64,000 bases of DNA from Mesocentrotus franciscanus (Eukaryota > Echinodermata > Echinoidea > Camarodonta > Strongylocentrotidae): NCBI GenBank assembly GCA_037976565.1, contig CP137672.1, positions 24,397,134-24,461,133 of the forward strand, written 5' to 3'. The notes beneath the pieces were generated by a model that worked only from the letters and a program-made list of their open reading frames with translations, made no database searches and was not told where the DNA came from. Position numbers and translations under genes: made by a program. This document shows positions 44,514-55,268 of the stretch, one piece after another (within the stretch, counting starts at the first letter, position 1; each line of letters starts with the position of its first letter).

Positions 44514-45723
44514 GTCTACTTCTGACAACCGACTGTGTTGTCTTCTTGATCAAACAGAGAACGTAACTTGCGCCAGGACAACTTCCACAAGTCCTCTAGA
44601 TACCTGTGGAAGGCTCTTTCCGAGTGTCGTGTTACGAATCGCTGGTTGGATCATAGGACTTTGTTCTCTTATCGGCAATATCGTTGTCCTAGTTCTCCGA
44701 TTTCGTCATGAAACAAAGCTTAGTGTTCAAACTCTCTTGATAATGAATCTAGCTGTTGCAGATTGTCTTATGGGTATCTACATGATTATCATTACATCCG
44801 CAGATTTTCATTTCGGTAATAGTTATTTCTTGAGTGCACCTATCTGGCGAGAATCGTATCTGTGCAAATTTTCCAGTTTCCTCGCATTTCTATCCAGCGA
44901 AAGTTCTGTTTTCACTTTGGCTCTCATGACGGTTGATAGACTCATATGTATCAAGTTTCCTTTCGGTAGATACCGTCTCGATATTAAATCGACAGCGACC
45001 GTTATTACAGTATTATGGCTACTCATATGCACCCTCAGTTTGATACCACTTGTAGTTCCAGCCGATCTGCCCGGGTTCTACGGACTGTCAGATGTTTGTA
45101 TTGGGTTGCCATTACACGCTGAATCAAAGGAGACGGGGTTGCTTCAGTTTGTAGACGGCACATCATCAATAAATAACGAATTTTCAGCCGAATACATCGT
45201 AACCAACAGAACAGTTCGTCCATCCTGGCTCTACGCTATAGTAACATTTATCGGTGTTAACATGGTTTTGTTCATTTTTATTCTGGTATGCTATGTCGTT
45301 ATGTTTATAGAGGTGAAGAAATCAACCAAGAGCGTGGGAAATGCTACAATTCGTAATCGAGAAATCAAAGTGGCCAGAAAAATGGCGCTGATCGTAGGGA
45401 CCGACTTCGCATGTTGGATGCCTATCATTGTAATGGGTATCCTCACACAATCGGGTCTCGTTGTCCTACCGACATCCCTTTATGCTTGGAGTGTTATATT
45501 CATCATCCCAATCAATTCCTCCATCAACCCCATATTATACACCTTCGCTAACTACATGGAAGGCAGGAAGAAACCAAAGAAAAACACACCAAACTCTGAA
45601 GGGGGTGGTACGAAAGAAAGAAGTGCAACTATAAGTAACACCTCCTTGACGCAAGTCGGCAGCGATGATCATAAGATGAATGAAATTAAGACCATTAAGA
45701 CAGTAACGGGAAGTAAAATGTAA
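44514..45723 (+). CDS. SRCR-LRR-GPCR exon 21: hinge, seven-helix GPCR domain, tail
   Basis: The acceptor 'tatttcag' continues phase 2. A Cys-rich hinge ('RLCCLLDQTENVTC', 'LDTC') precedes the helices, as in LGRs. TM1 has 'SLIGNIVVLVL' and TM2 'LIMNLAVADCLMGIYM'. TM3 ends in 'MTVDRLICIKFPF', where the DRY box reads DRL. Extracellular Cys in 'YLCKF' and 'SDVCIGL' can form the conserved disulfide. TM6 has 'DFACWMPIIVMG' and TM7 'PINSSINPILYTFANY' (NPxxY). The pattern is closest to relaxin-receptor (RXFP) and GRL101-like LGRs. The tail of about 55 residues is rich in Lys, Ser and Thr. A plasma-membrane receptor coupling to an unknown G protein. The whole domain in one exon is usual for LGRs. Confidence 0.93.
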
Positions 45724-46520
45724 GGCCGATTTGGAGGGGTTAATCTGAAGTGATTGAAATTTACTTACAGGGGAGGAGAAAGAGGTTGAAAATATCTGTA
45801 AAAATATGTAATTTTCCGATTTTTTTATTTTATTATTATCGATATATTAGTTATGCATTCAAATTTTGATATGGTATGATATACTTCGCAACACAGAGGT
45901 AGAAAATAGAGATGAAGAAAGAAAACAATACAGAGGCAACTGGGCATGAGGGCATAGTTTCCATAATGTCTTTTTAACAACTAGATGATGATGATAATAA
46001 TAATAGGCATTTATATAGCGCCGTCTATCTAGACAATTCTACGCCCTACAAAATATTTTTTAAGTTGAGGATATTAGAATTAAACAAAATCAATGAAGTA
46101 AAATTTGTCGGATTATGGGCCGAAATACACTTCTATTTTACCGGGATATATTTAAAACAGCAACAAAATGAAAATCAATTTCATATCCTGGCAACACGGT
46201 ATAATATTTTAGGCGTGTATATAAGCATGGCAATTGATATATGTAATTCAAATACCTGGAATGGCATATGTATTAGTCTGCAGAATGATGGTGGCATATC
46301 TATCATAATCAATGTTGTCATTTGTTTCCTGTAATATCGAATAAGATTTTCTTTAAACTTCTTACTGTGCTATGGACACTTATTTTTCTTTTAAATATAA
46401 CATGTTTTAGCAAAAAAGAATATCAAAACCTGATATCACTGATATTCATGTCTGCCTTGCCACCATATATTATAGTAGTTCTCTGCCAAATTGTGTTGCT
46501 ATATGTTGCTAGTCCATTAA
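45724..46520. other. 3' flank of the GPCR gene
   Basis: Presumed 3' UTR and flank. No canonical AATAAA that I can defend lies close to the stop. A SINE tail fragment ('ggcatttatatagcgccgtc', 45,990-46,045) is present. Confidence 0.45.
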
Positions 46521-47059
46521 AGGTACTATGTCCCATTTGCAAGCCCCAAAAATGATAAGGTTAAATTCCAACAGCATTTGAAAGAAAATACTAATTTAGA
46601 ACTTCCCTAAAAAAAAAAGGGGGGTGGGGGTTGAAAATGTCTTTAAGTGGGAAAATAACGACTATTAGTTGTCGAATCGACTTAGGAGCTATAGAGCCAG
46701 TAAGTAATAGTCTGATTTTTCAGACCATTGTACCGAATGGTCGTACGTTTTATGCTGCGCAAAGATTCTATCAGTTTAATTTTGGCCATTACAAGAAGTG
46801 GGTTATTGATGTAGACAAATGCTCATGTACTCTTTACAGCTCATTTTATGTATGTTATTACCGAAGATGAAAAAAGCCAGTCAGTCACTCAATAGTGTCT
46901 GACAGTGAAGTCTAGCAAGGAAACGGGTTTCCTTGCATAATTTAAATATTAGGACACTGCTAACGTTTAAATTTCACAGATAGGACATACATGACATATT
47001 CTTAATTCCTGCAAAGTTCTACAGAATTTGATGTTGGCTGCAAAAGGGACAAAGTATCT
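46521..47059. mobile_element. TTAA MITE family, copy 3 (539 bp)
   Basis: Flanked by TTAA (46,517-46,520; 47,060-47,063). The ends 'aggtactatgtcccatttgc' and 'gcaaaagggacaaagtatct' are inverted. The third member of the family, just downstream of the GPCR gene. Confidence 0.88.
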
Positions 47060-47141
47060 TTAATGGCTACTTTGTTATAATTCAGTAGTAATCGTCTTGT
47101 ATGGGGAATTCAAACTGACTTTTGTCAACCTTCCCCATACA

Positions 47142-47150
47142 CATGTAGAG
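47142..47150. repeat. 9-bp target-site duplication, left (catgtagag)
   Basis: Repeats at 49,850-49,858. Confidence 0.8.
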
Positions 47151-49849
47151 GGTAGGCAATGTTTTGGAACATGTAGTAGGCTGCGCACGTCACTACATGA
47201 AGGAAATGTCGACGCCCCCTAATGAATATGTATTATGCCTTTGCCTGCACGGCGTGTGTACTTTGTACCGTACACGCTGTGCATGCATTACACTATCTAG
47301 GCTATTTCAGCACGTCTGAACTAGTAGGCCTGATTCTAGCTATCTAGCCTGGTCTATATGTATTTGGGAAACAACAATCTCGCATTTCACTACACTTGTA
47401 CTGTTTTGAATACATTCATTACATCTATACTTGCATCAATTATAAGTTATTGCCTTTCTATATTTGTATTGTATTGTTTTGACTTTTGACTACATACTTG
47501 CATCAATTAAGTAATTGCATTTACCTCTTCCAAGCTGCATTTTACGTCAGTAGGGAAGACTCAGGTTAGTTGAGCCACTTTTTACTCAAGGTCACCTGGT
47601 GCCCTTAGGTAATGTTTTGTAAGGATGTTTGGGGGTGGGATTGAAAGAGCAGTATGTTAGGCATATTACATCCGTATATTATGAAGAAAAAAAACTTTTT
47701 ATTTTAGAGCCAGGGGAGATTTAAAAAAAGTGGTCAAGTGGCTCAATTAACACCAACACGCAGGTTAGTTGAGCCAGGGTGTCAGGTTAGTTGAGCCATA
47801 TATGTAGATCAGTGGCATAAATACAAATGAGACACTTTTTTATTTTTATTTTTTAATTTTGTTTTATTCCTCCAAAAGTGTAATACAAACAAAAACATAC
47901 AATTGAATACAATAAATACACACACTTGCAAACATACACGCACACACGCACCCAATTTCACACAAACACATACACACATACACAAACACAAATGCAAAAT
48001 ACTGGCTCAACTAACCATACACATCGGCTCAACTAACACCACACCCACCATTTTGAATTCATCGTGGTGAAAAGTGAAAGTCTTACTAGACACAAATCAT
48101 ATAATAAGGTTAAAATGATATACAATGATACTCCTTTCAACTGTATTATGATAGTCGGTTAATTCTATAAGGTGTAGAAAATATGAGGAAAGTGTCCACT
48201 TTTCACGGAATTCACTTGAACAGCAAAAATCAAATTTTGTTGATTTACACAAGCTTGTAGTCTGCATCCCTGTGTCAAATTTAGCACATGTGTTCCCTGT
48301 ACCATAAGGTAACACCAGATAGTAGCATTTAATTTTGAAAATGGTCATGGTTTATTTTAGAGGGGGTGGCTCAACTAACCAACCGGCTCTACTAACCTGA
48401 GTCTCCCCTACGCGTGTTCCCAAATTTCTATCTTTGGGTGATTATATTGTTTTATTGCATTTTTGCGTTTTATTGCATTGTACCTGTTCCAAAATTTCCA
48501 TCCTTTGTATATATTACATGGTTTTGACTATACACATTCGTACTATATACACTCCCTTCAATTAAGTAATTGCTTTCTACCTGTTCCAAGCTGCATTGTA
48601 CCTGTTCCAAAATTTCGATATATTGTTTTTCCCTAACACACTTGCATATATCAAGTTATTGCATTCTACCTGTTAAAAGCTGCATTTTAAGTGTTCCAAA
48701 CTTTCCATTCTTAATTGATGGGAGTGTATAAAGTACGAGTGTGTATAGTCAAAACCATCTAATATATACACAGGATGGAAATTTTGGAACACTTAAAATT
48801 CAGCTTGGAACAGGTAGAATGCAATAACTTGATTGATGCAAGTTTGTAGGGAAAAACAATATAATCACCCAAAGATCGAAATTTTGGAACAGGTACAATG
48901 CAGCTTGGAACAGGTAGAATGCAATAACTTGATTGATGCAAGCGTGTAGGGAAAAACAATATAATCACCCAAAGATCGAAATTTTGGAACAGGTACAATG
49001 TAGCTTGGAACAGGTAGAATGCAATTACTTAATTGAAGGAAGTGTATATAGTACGAGTGTGTATAGTCAACAGGGCTTAGTCAAAACCATGTAATATATA
49101 CACAGGATGGAAATTTTGGATCACTTAAAATGCAGCTTTGAACAGGTAGAATGCAATAACTTGATTGATGCAAGCGTGTAGGGAAAAACAATATAATCAC
49201 CCAAAGGTCGAAATTTTGGAACAGGTACAATGCAGCTTGGAACAGGTAGAATGCAATTACTTAATGGATGGGAGTGTAGAGTATGTGTTTGTAGTCAAAA
49301 CCATGTCATATATACAAAGGATGGAAATTTTTGGAACACGTAAAATGCAGCTTGGAACAGGTACAAATCAATAACTTGATTGATATGCAATTAGTGTGTA
49401 GGCAAAACAATATAATCACCCAAAGATAGAAATTTTGGAACACGTACTGACGTAAAATACAGCTTGGAAGAGGTAAAATGCAATTACTTAATTGATATGC
49501 AAGTATGTAGTCAAAAGTCAAAACAATACAATACAAATATAGAAAGGCAATAACTTATAATTGATGTAAGTATAGATGTAATGAATGTATTCAAAACAAT
49601 ACAAGTGTGGTGAAATACATATAGACCAGGCTAGATAGCTGGAATCAGGCCTACTAGTTCAGACGTGATGATATAGCCTAGATAGTGTAATGCATGCACA
49701 GCGTGTACGGTACATGAACAGTACACACGCCGTGCAGGCAAAGGCATAATGCATATTCATTAGGGGGCGTCCTTAGGGGGCGTCCTTAGGGGATTTCCTT
49801 CATGTAGTGACGTGCGCAGCCTACTACATGTTCCAAAACATTGCCTACC
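47151..49849. mobile_element. Long-TIR foldback element, 9-bp duplication (MULE-like)
   Basis: The ends begin 'ggtaggcaatgttttggaac' and are inverted copies over at least ~400 bp (47,151-47,550 against 49,455-49,849). The similarity continues toward the centre near 48,750. The middle is built of ~100-bp tandem units with 'ggaaattttggaacaggtac' and 'cagcttggaacaggtagaat' in both orientations. Long inverted ends with a 9-bp duplication suit Mutator-like elements. No transposase frame. The left arm is split by a second element at 47,553-48,408. Confidence 0.82.
47553..48408. mobile_element. TA-flanked TIR element nested in the foldback, 856 bp
   Basis: The ends 'gggaagactcaggttagttg' and 'ctactaacctgagtctcccc' are inverted repeats flanked by TA (47,551-47,552; 48,409-48,410). 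The intact right arm of the host gives the empty site, 'acgtcagtacgtgttcc'. Subterminal copies of 'ggttagttgagcca' and 'tggctcaactaacc' occur inside. TA duplication points to the IS630/Tc1/mariner group. No transposase. Confidence 0.85.
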
Positions 49850-49858
49850 CATGTAGAG

Positions 49859-52800
49859 GCGGTCAGAGGCAGGCATAGTCTTAGTCTCAGTGGTACAGCT
49901 GTCTATATAAGAGATTGAAGCTTTCGGTAATGTTTCAATACAATGGTGTAACTAATAAAGAAATAATATAGCAAGGTGCGTTTTCTTGAAGGTTTTCTTC
50001 TTGTTCTTGAGTTATTGTTGCAAAGTGTTATCTTTAGAGGGCATCAAGACTCATACATCTCTAAGGTTCACCTAAAATACGGAGTAATATCATTTGACAA
50101 CATAATTTGCCTTTCATGTCCGCCTGTTACTATATGTCCTAGTCCTTATGGACTAAGTATGTGTGGTTGTGTGCAGGAATAGACATGTGTGTGTGTGTGT
50201 GTGTGTGAGCGTGTGGGTGTGAGCGTGTGTATGTGTTTAGTGTGTGCATGTGGTTTGGTGGTTGTTTGTGTGTTCTGTCGACAATTTCACCGAGTTTTGT
50301 CTGAATACCAGATATCAATGTAGGAAACATGAGAAATAGGCAATAGTAACATAGAAAAGTTCTGATACAAAATAAAGTATATAATGTATCTCCAATGTAT
50401 TTACTTGATTCCCACTATTGTAATCATAAAAGTCAAAGGTATTAACCAAACTTCATCACTCAGGCGAACGTAAAATTTCAACATGTATCATGCTCAAGCT
50501 GCAGTAAACCATAACCAGTATTAAAAAAAGCTTATATTTGTCTCCTTCTTGTGTTTCACTATTTTAGGTCAAAGTGCTTTCAGTTTCACTTAATGCCTTA
50601 AGTTTTGAGGACACATTTTTTATCATATGATTTCCCACTCTTTCCAGCAACGATATACAAATAAACGGAGATTAGTGAGAACTGGATGAAAATTTAAGTT
50701 TTCAACACGTACCGTTACGTTCAGAAAATCTATTTTGTATGAGATTGATTTGAAGACCATAACCCCCTAATGTCTGTATGTATCTATGTATTATGTATGA
50801 TTTATAATATTGAAAATCTTTGCTTGTTATCTATGTATGTTAAAAACATTAGAATTATATATTATAGAACACACAATATGCATGGTTTCAACTATTCTTT
50901 AGAAATATATGATATCAAATCACTTGTTCGATGAAAGTCAAGGGGAATGATTTGCTTCCGCAGTTGGAAATCACAAACTTGGTTTCAAGACAGAGTATAA
51001 GCAAAGCTGTAATCTTGAACAAATTCTGGATGTAAATAGATACCATTATGTAATATGGGTTTCCCAAATGATAATAAAATGAATCAAGTTGTTAAAATAT
51101 TATTGGCATGTCGGTAGATCTATCTTGACATCATATTGTAAAGGGAATGAAATATCTATACTTTGTATATGAAAATCTTCAATTGATCGAATATCGTTAT
51201 AATACACTACAACAATTTTGGGTAAAAATTTCCCAACACGAGGGTAATTATGTGTCCGATCTGCTTTTATGTGCTCAGTAACGATCACCTTTTAATCATA
51301 TTAAGCAACATCACCATAAATGGGTCTATAATTGCCTAAGAATTGATTGGACACATAATTACTTTCATGTAGGACAATTTTACCGAACAGTGGAGTGGAG
51401 ACCTATTAACATTTTAAAACAGACATTTCGATTCAAGCTGTACTTCAATAGACGTATTATGTGTCCATAAGCTCTTCTTAACCTCGACATGTTTACCTCT
51501 TTTGTAATACGGTACCCTGCTTGTATATGGTAGATTTATTTTCTACCTCTCTTTGTGTACCATTTTTTAAAATCAGACGCGCATAGACAATGCGCATCAA
51601 TACTCTCTATCCCCCTTTCTATTTCAAAATACATTAATTCACTCACTTTACCAATATCCCCTTTGCTAGACTATTCTTCTTTAACCCCTTCTCCTTTTGT
51701 GTTTTACATCATCTCCAAGTTTCCCTTTGTATCGATCATTTCACAAACATCAAGACAGATCGCTACTATGCCAGGATACTGCCAAAAAGAAAATAAATGT
51801 ATAAATTACAAAATTATTCAATCGTGGGAAAAGTCTGATATCATTTATCACTTGAAAATTATCTGTGGGCTCTATGAAGCCCAGCAATACAAAATAATTG
51901 TCTACAAGGGTACTGAAAGAAAGAAATAATTTTGCTTTCTCACGATTTAGTATAATTTTAAGGTCTTTCAGTGGTTATGAAGATTGCCCTTACGCGTGAT
52001 TGATATTAACTTCCACAGGTCCTATCCGCGCGCCCTCAGCAGTTTGTTCATTTTAATTCCCACCAAAGATTCCCCCAACCCATCGCCCAATCTTCCGTTT
52101 ACTTTTTTCTCGAATCTGCTCTTCCGATTTGTATGCATATGTTCATAATATTATTTGCTTTTTATCATCGGTCCTTGGATAAAACCCAGTACTCTTCTCA
52201 ACTAAACGAATTCAAGGAAAACTTTAATAGAGTGATGTATGTACATAATTATGATGCATACAAGCGCAACTCGAAAATTGTATTAGAGTGGTTTAGACAA
52301 TTTCCTGTCGCCGCCATTTCAAATCATATATTGAAATACAACATAAAAATCTAAAATGCTTTTTAAAAGTACCCTAAAATTGACGATGTTTCGTCTAAGC
52401 TTTACATGAAAGCGTGATATATGTGTACAGCAATTTCGTGCTTGTTAAGAGTAAAAGGCAAGAAGTGGTGATAATGTATTTTTCTTTGAAAGTATTTTCT
52501 TTCCTTTCTTCCGTTTTGTTATCGCTAGTTTATTATTTTTCTTTCTATCTTATTGGTCTGGTGTATTTAAAATAACATTTACCATTTATATGATGTATAT
52601 AGTGCTCATATCTGTCACGCAGTGACGCTCATGGCGCTTAGACATTGTCACCCTTGTTTAAGAGAGTGGCAAATGTAGATTAACGTCTTGCTAAGGGACG
52701 TTAGTGCCGGTCTGGTTTTTGAAACCCATACTTTGTGATCTACAGTCCTGTGACTAATCCACGATACCACAGCACCTCTACTTTAACCGAAAAGAATGTC

Positions 52801-53068
52801 TCCTTTTTAATCAGAAGTTCGCAGATGTGAGTCAAGCATTCAAACTGGAGCATTGTGTTTCTGATTCTATAATTCTAAAGTATATATTCTTACGGGATGC
52901 GCTGCAACTTCCTATACAAAAACCAGAAAGATACGACTGTTATATTATTAATATTGAAGAAATATTTCCAGCAGAAAAAGCGTTTCCTTTATTTCAATCA
53001 ACTCTTGCGGAAAAAAGCTGGAAACTTTGATTTTGGTCATGCTGGTAGGGTCAGTTATATATAGGAAG
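49859..53068. other. Long stretch without a recognised gene
   Basis: It contains a GT microsatellite (50,184-50,260), a degraded SINE (52,590-52,785) and AT-rich sequence. The frames at 51,555-51,929 and 52,133-52,354 are open for 124 and 73 codons, but I recognise no domain and see no convincing splice context. Confidence 0.45.
52590..52785 (-). repeat. Old SINE copy
   Basis: 'tgatctacagtcctgtgac', 'ggcaaatgtagattaacgtc' and a tail near 'atatagtgctcat' match the 35,925-36,292 SINE in the same order. The A and B boxes are damaged. Confidence 0.65.
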
Positions 53069-53544
53069 AGCTCGGTTCCAAAAGGTACTACATCCATAAA
53101 TCCAAGTTCCGAGAAAAGCACGATTTTTTAATTATCATAGTTAGCAATGTTAGTTTGGAATGATACTTCGGCTGATTATACTATGGTATGATTCAAGTAA
53201 TAAAACCACTCTTTAAAAAAAAAATCTAAGTCTGCACAAATATTTTTCATAAATTTATGTTTTTTTAAATTTTTGTGGATGTAGTACCTTTTGGAACCGA
53301 AATGGGATGCAGTACTTTTTGGAATCGAAATCTCGTGCATACTGTATGCAAGTCACAACGCATGACTTGAATGAATATAGTACCTTTTGGAACAAAAATG
53401 ATTTTTAAATGCCATTTTTTACTTTTTTGGGGGTAACTCAGCTTTTTGGAAGCGGCAGTGCATGAGACTACTGGAAATGTGTACATTAATGCAAAAAAAA
53501 AGTCTTGTTAAAAAAATGGATGTAGTACCGTTTGGAACCGAGCT
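53069..53544. mobile_element. TIR MITE, 476 bp
   Basis: The left end 'agctcggttccaaaaggtac' and the right end 'gtaccgtttggaaccgagct' are inverted repeats with one mismatch, extending to 'tacatcca'/'tggatgta'. The interior repeats 'gtaccttttggaaccg' variants (53,285, 53,310, 53,380). The target duplication is not clear. Confidence 0.75.
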
Positions 53545-53707
53545 TTTCATATATGGCTACGAATTTTGCCTCCACCTTTTCTTAAACGTATTAGCTTTGA
53601 AGTGTTATGTCAACACCAGCATAAAAACTGTTGAAGTGCGTGAATTATTACATAGAAATATGCAATAATCAAGTCATCAGTGTGGTTAGCTAAAGTATAT
53701 TATCAAT

Positions 53708-53720
53708 ATTATTAATTTTG
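53708..53720. repeat. 13-bp putative target-site duplication, left
   Basis: 'attattaattttg' recurs at about 54,202-54,214, bracketing the hammerhead-containing element. Confidence 0.55.
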
Positions 53721-54201
53721 AAAATAATATCGCTAGTGATATTCGTTCGTCCAGCCGGCCAGCACCGGTCGATTCCAATCAGCAGAAGGGCCGATCCAGC
53801 TGCCCGTTGATTGGTTGAGCTCGCTATTGCTTCCGCCCAGCAGGCGAGCCGAACCAGCGGCCTGCTGATTGGTCGAGCACCGTGTGCGTCGACCATTAGG
53901 ACATTTGCATAATTAGCCGAACCAGCGGCCTACTGATTGGTCGAGCACCGTGTGCGTCGGCCAATAGGCCTTGTGCGTTATTGTTCCGATCATCGATCGA
54001 ATTATAGACCGTCGCGCCGGTCCTCCCGTAGAGTATAAAGCACCCTTGCTTACATTAGTTTTTATCACCTGACGAAGTGTTGCAGCGGCGCACGAAACGT
54101 CGAGATCTTTTAGATTCCTTATTGACCACATTGCGAGACAAACGAATATCACTAGCGATATTATTTTCGATACTACATCCGCAATGAGTAATATATTTAG
54201 C
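53720..54201 (+). mobile_element. Small hammerhead-bearing element (Penelope-associated type?)
   Basis: A perfect 28-bp inverted repeat beginning 'gaaaataatatcgctagtga' lies at 53,720-53,747 and 54,141-54,168. The interior has a direct repeat ('ctgattggtcgagcaccgtg' near 53,865 and 53,933) and a hammerhead-like core at 54,064-54,107. Possible 13-bp flanking duplication. No RT or GIY-YIG endonuclease is encoded, so it would be non-autonomous. Confidence 0.55.
54064..54107 (+). ncRNA. Candidate minimal hammerhead ribozyme
   Basis: The conserved core is in order: CTGACGA (54,069-54,075), a stem II closed by gtg/cac (54,077-54,093), GAAAC (54,094-54,098), then GTC (54,099-54,101) as the cleavage triplet. 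The flanks 'atcac' and 'gagat' can pair as stem I with one mismatch. Stem III is absent, because GAAAC runs straight into GTC. This is the layout of small hammerhead variants reported with Penelope-like elements, which work as dimers by sharing a self-complementary ACGT. Sequence-based candidate only. Confidence 0.55.
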
Positions 54202-54883
54202 ATTATTAATTTTGTTGTTGTTGGAACTGGTATGAATTCCTATAAGAGTTTGACAAAGATAATGTGAAGAAAGTAAATGCGAACACAAACTAATTGATTG
54301 ATTGATTAATGGAGTGAAGGAGTGAGTGGGTGGGTAGGTGGGTAGTGAGGAGTGTGTGGATGGACACATGATTGACTTTAAAGCGCATGAGTAACTGGTA
54401 GGTTGATATCACTCGTTAACAATATTGTAAGATGGTGTATCACACAAGAAGTTTTTTTTTATTGATTTAGACTCAAGACCACGATAAGATATCAGTAAAT
54501 GTACGAAGTATAAGTTCTAGTTCATTTTCTTTGAGAGATCTAATTGAAAAACATGCATACATTTCCTTGCTCACGTAATTGGGTCAATCATTGATCATTT
54601 AGCAGACATCTTTCTTGAGTACCGTCGCCGTTTCATCGTCCCCATTTTCGCATTTCATTACTACATCCTTTATTCATTTTGTTTCGTTTCGCTTCTTGCT
54701 TCAAAACGAGTGTTATCCCGAATCCTTAATGGGTTTTCGGCCATGGGTATGAAGATTGGTAGTTATCACGCGATCGATTTTAGCGATAGCAAACTGAATA
54801 GAAATGACAAATGCCAGAACTGTCGTCTCTTCTTTATTTGTATAGCACTCAACCCTTATCTTTCTCGATATCTAAAATTCGGG

Positions 54884-54945
54884 CATTTCTCTCTCTCTCT
54901 CTCTCTCTATCTGTCTCTTTCTCTCTCTCTCTCTCTCACACACAT
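54884..54945. repeat. CT microsatellite
   Basis: (CT)n tract; it opens a spurious Ser/Leu frame. Confidence 0.9.
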
Positions 54946-55116
54946 CACTCCATAGATATACTATTTTTTCCAAAATGATGGTCGTCCTTTCTAGCAATAT
55001 ATCTTCGTAAAATGTTTAAAGACTCTCAAAAGTTTTCGTGTACGCGTAGATACTTCAGAAAAAGCAATATTTCTTGAAAAATTTAACGATTCTTAGTTGA
55101 CTTTTAAAACCTACAG

Positions 55117-55268
55117 TTGGTTTACAGCTTCACAGGAACCAATCATCATCACTTGGAGTATAATAATAGACGAAATTGAACCTGGTATCAACATATCTAC
55201 CAAGTACAGTTGTGGTGATTTTTCAGAAGTTTTGTATGGAGGTCAATTTTTAATCACTTCGCCATCTA
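55117..55268 (+). CDS. Candidate exon of unknown gene
   Basis: Open between acceptor 'aacctacag' and donor 'tcta/gtaaga'. It encodes 'WFTASQEPIIITWSIIIDE', 'IEPGINISTKYSCGDFSEV' and 'LYGGQFLITSPSS', a mix of hydrophobic and polar residues that looks like part of an extracellular domain. Phase 2 in, phase 1 out; the phase-1 end would fit the broken SRCR exon at 60,124. I recognise no family. Confidence 0.35.

Larger units (their letters stand above)
23697..45723 (+). other. SRCR-LRR-GPCR gene, overview (21 coding exons, 1,199 residues)
   Basis: The predicted protein has a signal peptide (1-about 30), four SRCR domains (about 39-459) and two 16-residue linkers (460-491). A Cys-containing cap follows (492-536), then eleven leucine-rich repeats (537-796), a Cys-rich hinge (797-835) and a rhodopsin-class seven-helix domain with cytoplasmic tail (about 837-1,199). 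The exon sum is 3,600 nt with the stop, and phases match at all 20 junctions (fifteen fall inside LRR or linker modules), which strongly supports one transcript. The 7TM/LRR half is of the LGR type (relaxin receptor RXFP or GRL101-like). In those receptors LRRs bind peptide or protein ligands and an N-terminal LDLa module activates the receptor. Here SRCR domains occupy that N-terminal place. SRCR domains bind microbial or host proteins, so sensing of a microbial or protein ligand is conceivable, but ligand and G protein are unknown. I know of no characterised receptor with this order. Confidence 0.85.

Noticed and set aside
51555..51929. 124-codon plus frame
   Set aside because: Longest unassigned frame in the 50-53 kb stretch, yet no domain, signal peptide or splice support; left as unproven.
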